A DNA stretch of 24,225 nucleotides from Porticoccaceae bacterium (GTDB lineage Bacteria; Pseudomonadota; Gammaproteobacteria; Pseudomonadales; Porticoccaceae), in contig JAHRWI010000190.1 in assembly GCA_019090225.1 (NCBI GenBank), positions 1-24,225 of the forward strand. Direction: 5' to 3'. The position numbers and the translations under genes were made by a program. The notes beneath the pieces were generated by a model. It saw nothing but the letters and a program-made list of their open reading frames with translations, was not told the origin of the DNA and did no database searches. Below, one piece after another: positions 1-6,270 of the stretch. Position 1 is the first letter of the stretch. Each line of letters starts with the position of its first letter.

Positions 1-45
1 ACACGCGTAAGATCGTCGGCAGCGTCAGATGTGTATAAGAGACAG
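1..45 (+). other. Illumina Nextera adapter left on the contig end
   Basis: This is sequencing-library DNA, not genome. Bases 1-4 (ACAC) are the end of the P5 arm. Bases 5-12 (GCGTAAGA) match a standard i5 index (known as S517/N517). Bases 13-26 (TCGTCGGCAGCGTC) are the Nextera Read-1 tail. Bases 27-45 (AGATGTGTATAAGAGACAG) are the 19-bp Tn5 mosaic end. Genomic sequence starts at 46. Any reading frame running below 46 gets a false C-terminus (LSLIHI) and a false stop at 25-27. Confidence 0.98.
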
Positions 46-330
46 GGGGTCTCCAGCCACTCTAGAAGCATTCACCGTCAGGCTGAATTCATCCGGCGAC
101 TGCATAAACCCAGGCTGCCCTAACAACACGGAGGCCCAGGGACGGCCTAATGCATCTATCGAACCGACAAAAGCATAGGACAGTTGCTCATAGAACTCCC
201 GATGTTGGTCGGGCATATGATCTCGAATAAAACTCTGGCCCATTTGTTCGAGTTTGTCTCGAACACCATACTGGGATTGCAGCGCCTGCTCCCCTTCATG
301 AAACGGAGATGCCTCGATTTCCACGTCCAT
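46..330 (-). CDS. Pyridoxamine 5'-phosphate oxidase-like flavin-binding protein, 3' end missing
   Basis: Only the first 95 residues are present; the rest is lost at the contig end. The start at 330 gives MDVEIEASPFHEGEQ and is preceded by AGGGA at a good distance; an in-frame start at 372 has no such site. The motif SPFHEGEQ near the N-terminus and the stretch AFVGSIDALGRPWAS (about residues 54-68) are typical of the split-barrel PNPOx-like domain. In many proteobacteria this domain opens a large oxidoreductase of about 650-700 residues that continues with ferredoxin-reductase-like FAD/NAD and 2Fe-2S domains. That larger architecture cannot be seen here and is inferred. It is the last visible gene of the minus-strand cluster below the sigma-54 promoter, 151 bp after the VOC gene, so it may be part of that operon or have its own promoter. 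Confidence 0.8.
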
Positions 331-481
331 ATTTTTTCCCTGTGATGAAAATGGAGAGCTTGTGCCCTGCATCTTTGTTCTTTGTACATTTATCGTTACA
401 CATCTCTTCGTTGCTTAAAAACAGGCAACCTAAGTGACAACAAATAATTCACCGGAGCCTCTCGGCCGCCTCAGATAAAGG

Positions 482-931
482 TCACCCTTTGGCTATAAAC
501 TCGACACGAATTCCGCCTGGAATGGCGCACATCATGTGTTGCGTTGGCCCACCACCCAAAGGCTCTGGCGCGAACTCAACAGTAACTGATTCTTCGTCAC
601 TCAGGCGGTGATTAAGTTCATGAAGGCGCTCAACATCGCTCACCCCAAGCGCCAGGTGATGCAGACCAATATTGTTACGCCGATCAAAACTGGTCACCGC
701 TTCGGGATTCTCGGCTTGCCAAAGGGTAATCATTATCGAGCCATCGGAAACAAACACCGCTGGATATTCGGGTTTTCCGCCCACTTGCTGGTAGCCGAGA
801 ACATCAATAAAAAAGTCTCGCGCCTGGGCCAGGTTGGGCACAGTAAGGCCGACGTGATGAGCGCCCTGGGTAAAGGCCTGGGCGGATTGCGAAGTTGCTG
901 TTGTAGCCGTAGTGCTAGTTTGTGTCGTCAT
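482..931 (-). CDS. VOC (glyoxalase/bleomycin resistance) superfamily protein
   Basis: A 149-residue protein with one complete vicinal-oxygen-chelate domain built from two beta-alpha-beta-beta-beta modules. Module one begins at AHHVGLTVPNLAQARDFF (about residues 24-41) and module two at GLHHLALGVSDVERL (about 89-103). Likely metal ligands are His25/26, His91/92 and Glu144 in the closing RVEFI strand. Residues 1-22 are a Ser/Thr/Ala-rich tail outside the fold, with no signal-peptide character. The start is supported by AGGAGA about 7 bp upstream. VOC proteins include glyoxalases, isomerases, dioxygenases and thiol transferases acting on electrophiles, and the substrate cannot be told from sequence. 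The company of a glutathione transferase suggests work on a reactive electrophile, which is an inference. The 185-bp gap to the upstream cupin gene may hold a separate promoter. Confidence 0.88.
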   Translation of the reverse strand: MTTQTSTTATTATSQSAQAFTQGAHHVGLTVPNLAQARDFFIDVLGYQQVGGKPEYPAVFVSDGSIMITLWQAENPEAVTSFDRRNNIGLHHLALGVSDVERLHELNHRLSDEESVTVEFAPEPLGGGPTQHMMCAIPGGIRVEFIAKG

Positions 932-975
932 AATATTCTCCTGGTAATTTAGTAATCTCTGATTAACAACTTTAC

Positions 976-1040
976 AAAATGTCTAGAACCACAATGTCAT
1001 AACCAAAAATATGTAGAACCGAATTAACTGCCTAGAATTA
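976..1040. repeat. Three spaced TAGAA(CC) motifs upstream of the VOC gene
   Basis: The gap between the cupin and VOC genes contains AAAATGTCTAGAACC (976-990) and AAAATATGTAGAACC (1006-1020), spaced exactly 30 bp, then a looser CCTAGAATTA (1031-1040). Spacing of about three helical turns would suit stacked regulator sites, but two clear copies are thin evidence. Confidence 0.35.
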
Positions 1041-1116
1041 CGCTTAGCTTTAAAAACACCAGCCTATTTATTCACTTAACTGTCCTGCACTGCTATGCCC
1101 AAAGCCTCGGTCATTA

Positions 1117-1809
1117 TCAAGTCCCTTCCTCGCCAATAGACTGAGCTTGTAGGTGACCGGTTTTCACATAGAGGATGCAACCCTCGCAGGTATAGGCCGA
1201 TGATGCAGAGCCTGGCGGCTTCCTTAGCCAGGTGCCTTTCGGATAACGCCCCAGCTCATCTCCAAAGCTGCCTTCCAGAACAAATATTTCTTCACCGCCG
1301 GGATGGTCATGGTGTTCAATTTGGGCATCAGGTGACCATTTCACCAAAGACACGTATTCGGGATCACCACCGTCGCGCCTGTATAAAGGCTTCACCCACT
1401 GGCCTTCGATGGCCGTTGGCAACCAGGCAGCGGTCTTGGTATCCACGTGCACGGCATTACTGTCATCAGCAGAAAATTGCCGTAATTTGACAAAAATCAC
1501 ACAGCCCTCCAGGGTAAAGGGACGATGCCGTGAACCCGGTGGATTACGCACGTAGGCACCCTGGGGGTAATCACCAGACTCATCGGAAAACACGCCGTCG
1601 AGGACGATAAACTCTTCACCAAGATCATGACTGTGTTCCGAGAACTGCGCGCCAGGCGCGTAACGCACAACAGAAGTCGCTCGATTAGCCATCTCGCCAC
1701 CATCGCGTTCAAGCATCCGTCGTTGCACCCCAAGGACGGGAGTGTCCACCCAGTTCAGGGATGCTGAATACATCACTGCACGTTTGCCCAGGTCGGGGTT
1801 AAGTTTCAT
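1117..1809 (-). CDS. ChrR-type double cupin protein
   Basis: A 230-residue protein made of two cupin domains that are clear copies of each other. Domain one (about 45-108) has HSH (59-61), EE (65-66) and PPGSRHRPFT (90-99). Domain two (about 153-216) has HHDH (166-169), EE (173-174) and PPGSASSAYT (198-207). Both end in an EGC-I-(F/Y)-VK strand. The layout matches the ChrR anti-sigma-factor cupin family, but the N-terminal zinc-binding anti-sigma domain of ChrR is absent, so this is probably a free metal-binding cupin, perhaps an oxygenase or sensor. Domain two lacks the histidine equivalent to His95, so its metal site may be weak or altered. AGGAGG 6 bp before the ATG is a strong ribosome site. 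It lies 64 bp after the GST gene, probably in one transcript. Confidence 0.87.
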   Translation of the reverse strand: MKLNPDLGKRAVMYSASLNWVDTPVLGVQRRMLERDGGEMANRATSVVRYAPGAQFSEHSHDLGEEFIVLDGVFSDESGDYPQGAYVRNPPGSRHRPFTLEGCVIFVKLRQFSADDSNAVHVDTKTAAWLPTAIEGQWVKPLYRRDGGDPEYVSLVKWSPDAQIEHHDHPGGEEIFVLEGSFGDELGRYPKGTWLRKPPGSASSAYTCEGCILYVKTGHLQAQSIGEEGT

Positions 1810-1873
1810 AACTGCCTCCTAAATATCAAATTGATTTGCTTCACCTGCAAACCCTGATCTTTAGATTCTTTTT

Positions 1874-2632
1874 TTAAGCCACAGCGCGCTGGTGAGGGTT
1901 TACGCTTTCAAGACCCTGGGCTGAAGGCAGAGCAATCTGGTTCCCGGTATCGATAGCGCGAGCCGGTTTCGATGGATCATTAATTTTTGCGCCTGCGGCA
2001 TAAGCCCGTTGAGTTGCCGGTCTGGCTTCAACACGAGCCTGCCAGGCTTGCACATGAGGGTAATCTTCAATATCCACGGATAAATGTGGATGCTTCATAA
2101 TCCAGGGATAACAGGCCATATCGGCAATGGAGTAATCTGTGGCGATATACTGCCGATTGGCCAAACGTTCATTTAAGACGCCAAACAGACGCCGTGACTC
2201 GTTGACATAGCGGTCTATGGCATAGGGGATTTTTTCTGCGGGAGACTCTGCGAAATGGAAATTCTGACCCAGCATGGGTCCCAGACCGCCCATTTGCCAG
2301 AACAACCACTGCATCACCTCAGCGCGACCGGCGTTATCAGCCGGGAAAAAGCGGCCAGTTTTTTCGGCCAGGTAATGCAGAATAGCACCTGACTCAAAGA
2401 GCGAAATTGGCGCTTCCTCTTTATTCAGGTAAGCCGCCCAGGGCCCGCCGGAGGGGTCGTTATCAACGATAACCGGAATACGCTGGTTCGGTGAAATTCT
2501 GGAAAACATGTCCCGGAATTGATCACCCCGATGGGTATTGACCGGTATCAGGCGATAAGGCAGTTGAGCTTCCTCAAGAAACAACAATGGTTTGTAGCCA
2601 TTCGGGGTAGTCCAAAAATACAAATCAATCAT
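1874..2632 (-). CDS. YfcG/Ure2-like glutathione S-transferase
   Basis: A 252-residue cytosolic GST. The thioredoxin-like N-domain starts MIDLYFWTTPNGYKP; TPNG (9-12) is the signature turn of the Ure2p/YfcG/YghU group, which typically binds two glutathiones and has disulfide-bond reductase activity. RIPVIVD (51-57) holds the cis-Pro, and ESGAIL (80-85) contacts the glutathione gamma-glutamyl group. The helical C-domain has the N-capping motif SIADMACYPW (168-177). A loop of about 12 residues lies between RIPVIVD and ESGA, and the C-terminus is about 30 residues longer than E. coli YfcG. The start at 2632 is preferred over an upstream in-frame ATG at 2719: AAGGAG precedes it closely, homologues begin here, and the sigma-54 promoter would start transcription close to 2716. 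First gene of the promoter-driven cluster. Confidence 0.93.
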   Translation of the reverse strand: MIDLYFWTTPNGYKPLLFLEEAQLPYRLIPVNTHRGDQFRDMFSRISPNQRIPVIVDNDPSGGPWAAYLNKEEAPISLFESGAILHYLAEKTGRFFPADNAGRAEVMQWLFWQMGGLGPMLGQNFHFAESPAEKIPYAIDRYVNESRRLFGVLNERLANRQYIATDYSIADMACYPWIMKHPHLSVDIEDYPHVQAWQARVEARPATQRAYAAGAKINDPSKPARAIDTGNQIALPSAQGLESVNPHQRAVA

Positions 2633-2726
2633 GATCGTGCTCCTTTGCAATAGTGGTGGTGCTTGTACTAACGATAAGTAGTGGTGACAGCGCCTGGGAA
2701 TATCAGTACTGCCATGCAATCTGTAT

Positions 2727-2742
2727 CGCAGGATGCGTGCCA
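2727..2742 (-). promoter_or_regulatory. Sigma-54 (-24/-12) promoter for the GST operon
   Basis: Read on the minus strand this is TGGCACGCATCCTGCG, an exact GG-N10-GC core against the RpoN consensus TGGCACG-N4-TTGCA. The -24 GG is at 2741-2740 and the -12 GC at 2729-2728. Transcription would start close to 2716, giving a leader of about 85 nt before the GST ATG. A sigma-54 activator gene is divergent on the other side of the same 240-bp gap, which supports the call. Confidence 0.82.
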
Positions 2743-2776
2743 GTTTTATTCTCTATAAAAAACAGCTACTTATAAA

Positions 2777-2846
2777 ATTCACGAAAAATAGCGCTCGATA
2801 AATCACGAGTTTTCAGGAACTATTAGCGAAAATTCGTGCCCTAGCG
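2777..2846. promoter_or_regulatory. Candidate activator-binding (UAS) cluster
   Basis: About 60-130 bp upstream of the expected sigma-54 start, the usual distance for enhancer sites, short motifs recur: CACGA at 2780 and 2804, its reverse complement TCGTG at 2834, TAGCG at 2789, 2824 and 2842, and the inverted repeat CTCG-N8-CGAG at 2794-2809. These may be binding sites for the neighbouring Fis-type regulator and could also let it control its own gene. Confidence 0.45.
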
Positions 2847-2872
2847 CCGACCTTTGTAACAAGGAAATCTTC

Positions 2873-4480
2873 ATGAGCAACACCGACAAGTCCTTGCCGG
2901 AATCCCCTCCCACAAAACCAGGCGGCACCGATTCCCACAGCTCTGAGCTGGTACGCCAGGAACTGGAACTTATCCTTCAAGCGGCAGGTGATGGCATTTA
3001 CGGCATCGACTGCAGCGGCAAAGGCACCTTCGCTAACCGCGCATCCTCAGAGATCCTCGGCTGGAAGGAAGAGGAGGTCATAGGCCATAACGTCCACGCT
3101 TTACATCATCACAGTCGCCCGAACGGCTCGCCCTACCCCAAAGAACAATGCCCCATCTATGCCGCCTTCAAAGACGGCCTGGTGCATCGTGGCGACGATG
3201 AAATATTCTGGAAAGCAGACGGCACCTGCATTCCCGTTGAATACACCAGCACGCCGATTTACAACTCAGGAAAACTGAGTGGCGCAGTAGTGGTATTCAG
3301 AGATATCAGCGAACGTAAACGCAATGAAGAAGCCTTGCAGGCAGCCCATTTAGAATTAGCACGAATGAAGGAACGCCTCGAAGAGGAAAATACGTATCTC
3401 CAGGAAGAATTCAGCTCTAAACATAATTTTGAAGAAATCGTCGGACAAAGCTGCGCTATTACCCAGGTGCTCAGCCAGGTTGAACTCGTCGCACCCACCT
3501 ATGCAAACGTCATGATCACTGGCGAATCCGGCACCGGCAAAGAGCTCATCGCCCGGGCGATTCATGAGCGCAGTGATCGCAATGAGCGGCCATTGATCAA
3601 AGTTAATTGCGCCGCTATTCCCCACGAATTATTTGAAAGCGAATTTTTTGGTCACCAGAAAGGTGCTTTTACCGGTGCCATTAGAGATCGCGTCGGGCGC
3701 TTTGAACTTGCTGACGGCGGCACGATCTTTCTCGATGAAGTCGGTGAAATCCCCCTGGATTTACAAAGCAAACTACTCAGAGTCTTGCAGGAAGGTCAGC
3801 TTGAGCGGGTCGGGGAATCAAAGACCCGTAACGTTGATGTACGCATTATTGCCGCGACTAATCGAGACTTAAAAGCAGAGATCGAGGAGCAACGCTTTCG
3901 CGAAGACCTGTATTTTCGCCTCAATGTTTTCCCCATTGAGGCCGTCCCCCTACGCAAGCGCGCTGACGATATCCCGCTACTGGCGCAACACTTTATTACC
4001 TTGATCAGCCACAAACTTAATCGGCCATCGCCAAAACTGAGCCTGGCTAATGTGAAGCAGCTGCAAACTTACCCCTGGCCCGGCAACATTCGTGAACTGC
4101 AGAACGTGATTGAACGAGCGATTATTATTTGTCAGAACAATAAATTGAAATTTGATCTACCCACCAACGCATCTAACAATGATCTGGGCACTAATTCGCC
4201 CAATGCTCCTAGCAGCACTTCCGACAAAATGCCGGATAAGCAAGTCACCTCCCCGACGCCAGGCCAGAATACCCATGAAAATAGGGTGGCAGGAGATTTC
4301 TCCGAACAACTGCCTTACAGTGAGGACGAGCGACTAGCCCGTGATCGTGAAAATATCCGGCGAGCCCTGGCTGCCTGCAAGGGAAAAATATCGGGCAATA
4401 AGGGTGCCGCCCAACTATTAGGCATCAAACCCACCACTCTGGCATCGCGGATAAAAAAACTGGGGATGGAAACAGCCTGA
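2873..4480 (+). CDS. PAS-domain sigma-54-dependent transcriptional activator
   Basis: A 535-residue cytosolic enhancer-binding protein. Domains in order: a PAS sensor (about 28-145, ending VVVFRDISERKR), a coiled-coil linker (about 150-182), an AAA+ domain (about 186-415) and a Fis-type helix-turn-helix (about 495-533, ending GIKPTTLASRIKKLG). The AAA+ motifs are complete: Walker A GESGTGKE (217-224), the sigma-54 contact loop GAFTGA (264-269), Walker B GGTIFLDE (282-289), sensor I AATNRDL (327-333), arginine-finger region RFREDLYFRL (341-350) and sensor II PWPGNIREL (401-409). It should therefore be a working activator. A linker of about 65 residues rich in Asn, Ser, Pro and Thr (430-475) joins AAA+ to HTH. 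No receiver domain is present, so the signal is probably a ligand, cofactor or redox change at the PAS domain. AAGGAAA precedes the ATG. Divergent position and the -24/-12 promoter point to the GST operon as target. Confidence 0.95.
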   Translation: MSNTDKSLPESPPTKPGGTDSHSSELVRQELELILQAAGDGIYGIDCSGKGTFANRASSEILGWKEEEVIGHNVHALHHHSRPNGSPYPKEQCPIYAAFKDGLVHRGDDEIFWKADGTCIPVEYTSTPIYNSGKLSGAVVVFRDISERKRNEEALQAAHLELARMKERLEEENTYLQEEFSSKHNFEEIVGQSCAITQVLSQVELVAPTYANVMITGESGTGKELIARAIHERSDRNERPLIKVNCAAIPHELFESEFFGHQKGAFTGAIRDRVGRFELADGGTIFLDEVGEIPLDLQSKLLRVLQEGQLERVGESKTRNVDVRIIAATNRDLKAEIEEQRFREDLYFRLNVFPIEAVPLRKRADDIPLLAQHFITLISHKLNRPSPKLSLANVKQLQTYPWPGNIRELQNVIERAIIICQNNKLKFDLPTNASNNDLGTNSPNAPSSTSDKMPDKQVTSPTPGQNTHENRVAGDFSEQLPYSEDERLARDRENIRRALAACKGKISGNKGAAQLLGIKPTTLASRIKKLGMETA

Positions 4481-4526
4481 AGTAGGTTTTTATCACCAAG
4501 CGCCGAACTCTCGACCACTCGGCCTA

Positions 4527-4733
4527 TCAATCACTCTGTTCCAGCTCATCCACTCTCTTATGGAGTTGCGCAAGTTCCTTCTCCAGGTCGATCATTGCTG
4601 AGGAAAGCGCTGCAAACCTTGCTGCCTGGGGATCATAATCGACGGCCAGCGCAATTGCCTTAAGCCCTGCTTTCAACTTCCGCCAAGCAGAAACGTCTTG
4701 CTCAATAATGGCAGTTTCGTTTTGTCTAGACAT
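4527..4733 (-). CDS. Small coiled-coil hypothetical protein
   Basis: A 68-residue protein I cannot assign to a family. It has no signal peptide or membrane segment. The middle is Ala-rich and helical, and about residues 47-66 (IDLEKELAQLHKRVDELE) have heptad spacing of Leu, Ile and Val, suggesting a short coiled coil for dimerisation. GGGAGAAG lies just upstream of the ATG, which supports a real gene. It converges on the end of the sigma-54 activator gene and sits downstream of the DUF1302 gene, separated from it by the 13-bp repeat block, so it may have its own promoter in 4740-4800. Confidence 0.68.
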   Translation of the reverse strand: MSRQNETAIIEQDVSAWRKLKAGLKAIALAVDYDPQAARFAALSSAMIDLEKELAQLHKRVDELEQSD

Positions 4734-4797
4734 TGTCTTCTCCCGATATAATTAAGTTATATTTCACACACCGTTACTACGCTGTCAGTTACTCCTG

Positions 4798-4875
4798 ATA
4801 ATTGAACCCAATAACTAAGTCCGATAATTAAGCCCAGCAATTAAGCCCAACAGTTAAGCCCGGCAATTGGCATCG
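4798..4875. repeat. Six-unit 13-bp degenerate tandem repeat
   Basis: Six consecutive 13-bp units with no spacers: 4798, 4811, 4824, 4837, 4850 and 4863. The approximate consensus is ATAATTAAGCCCA; the middle units are best conserved and the last (GCAATTGGCATCG) has drifted most. The block fills the gap between the stop of the DUF1302 gene and the small coiled-coil gene. There is no hairpin and no unique spacer, so it is a minisatellite-like array and not a CRISPR. Confidence 0.85.
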
Positions 4876-4902
4876 ACAGTCACTTGAAAAAATAAGCACT
4901 AC

Positions 4903-6240
4903 TTAAAAACCAATCTCAATACCCAGCGATAACCGATCTCGCTCATCGAACTGACCGAAAAGTCCCGATGATTTGCCATAGAAAATATCCGCGCCCATGC
5001 GCAAACGGATATCGGTACGCCATTCATATTCAAGTGATGTTTGAACCAGGCCATCGCCCTGATTCAGACTCTGTATAAGTAGCATTTCGGCCTGGACAGC
5101 CTCATTCATAAAATCCCGGCGCAGGAGTAGCGTCGAGGTGGTATCGACGGTGTCGCGCACCAGTCCAGACCCAGGATTAGTCACAAAGGACTGAAATATC
5201 TGTGCGCTGATAAACCAGTCTCGCCAGCCTTGATAATCAAGACCCAGAACATAGGAAAGCTCCCCAGACTGAATCAGGCCATCTCTGTCATCAGTATGGT
5301 CGGTGTCCTTGCTCAGAAAGTAGCGATGGCTAGAAAAACCGACTTCCCCGCGCAGAGTAAAATCATTAAACACGTTGGAAAACGTTCCACCGAAAAGGTG
5401 AGTACGCTGGTAATCCTGGCGGACGGTTATGCCAGCGCTCGACACTTCACGTCGAATAACCGGGCGATCAAAATAATGGTAGGCGTAGTTAAGCGTAAGA
5501 TCCCAGCCGTCGACAAACATCGATAACTTTGCGCCTATGTCGGAATCCCTGACCAGCCGGCTGGGACGCTCCACAGGAAAAATAGTCGCTGGAACGCCCG
5601 GGGGTAGCACGGGGACAAGCCCCGGTGATGTAAAAGCGAAGGCCGAGCCAGGCTCCGGTATGTCGTCATAGGTCTGATCTGGAATCCATAACAACTGTAA
5701 AAAAGCAGCGCCAAGGCGTATTTCTCCGTTGACCGTCCAGAGCGGAATACGACTGTCCTCAAAGTCGTCCAGAATAAATTCTCGAAAAGACTGGGGGTTA
5801 AGCACATCCAGCACCTTGAGCCCGTCAGCCTGACCCCAGACAACTTGCTGCTTGCCAATACGCAGGAAAGTATCGCCAATATCGGTGTCGATATAGGCCT
5901 CACGCAGCTCTGCGTCAAAGTGCTTACCCGCAAACCACTGCTTCGAATAGGCTGAACGATTGCGCTGCCTCGGTTTTCCTGGGGCCAGGTCATCGTCCAG
6001 ATCACCTCGTAGTCGGCCAACAGCGGTAAGGTGTAGGGAAGGCGTCAGATCAACATTGAGCTCTGGCGTTAAAACAAATTCTTTTTTCTGTGACTCATCA
6101 CCATTAACGCTCATCGATAAGTTGCTTTCTAATACGCCGGAGATTTCAAGTTTGTCACCGAAGCCGCCAGCGCCCTGGGCCATTGTCGGCAGGATGCCAA
6201 ACACACTGGCCAGCAAAAATGTCGCTGCAAATTTCCACAT
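4903..6240 (-). CDS. DUF1302-family outer-membrane beta-barrel protein
   Basis: A 445-residue exported protein. Residues 1-24 form a signal peptide (hydrophobic FAATFLLASVFGIL, then an Ala/Gly-rich cleavage area). The mature part alternates in beta-strand fashion and ends in GIEIGF, a C-terminal Phe as used by the Bam machinery. Family signatures are ELREAYID (111-118), RIGKQQVVWGQADG (127-140), NPQSFREF (148-155) and EDSRIPLW (161-168). DUF1302 proteins commonly sit beside RND/MMPL transporters and LolA-like proteins and are thought to act at the outer membrane in lipid or steroid traffic; that role is inference. The start lies 30 bp after the stop of the RND-LolA gene, with GGGGGA as ribosome site, so the two are almost certainly co-transcribed. 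Confidence 0.9.
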   Translation of the reverse strand: MWKFAATFLLASVFGILPTMAQGAGGFGDKLEISGVLESNLSMSVNGDESQKKEFVLTPELNVDLTPSLHLTAVGRLRGDLDDDLAPGKPRQRNRSAYSKQWFAGKHFDAELREAYIDTDIGDTFLRIGKQQVVWGQADGLKVLDVLNPQSFREFILDDFEDSRIPLWTVNGEIRLGAAFLQLLWIPDQTYDDIPEPGSAFAFTSPGLVPVLPPGVPATIFPVERPSRLVRDSDIGAKLSMFVDGWDLTLNYAYHYFDRPVIRREVSSAGITVRQDYQRTHLFGGTFSNVFNDFTLRGEVGFSSHRYFLSKDTDHTDDRDGLIQSGELSYVLGLDYQGWRDWFISAQIFQSFVTNPGSGLVRDTVDTTSTLLLRRDFMNEAVQAEMLLIQSLNQGDGLVQTSLEYEWRTDIRLRMGADIFYGKSSGLFGQFDERDRLSLGIEIGF

Positions 6241-6270
6241 GTCGGTATCCCCCGCGCAGCCTAACGATGC

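Noticed and set aside
25..45. C-terminal extension LSLIHI of the first protein
   Set aside because: It is the translated Nextera mosaic end, not genome sequence.
2633..2719. Longer GST with a start at 2719
   Set aside because: It would start at the expected transcription start of the sigma-54 promoter, has no ribosome site and adds residues absent from the family.
4798..4875. CRISPR array
   Set aside because: Units are 13 bp, abut without spacers and have no cas genes near them.
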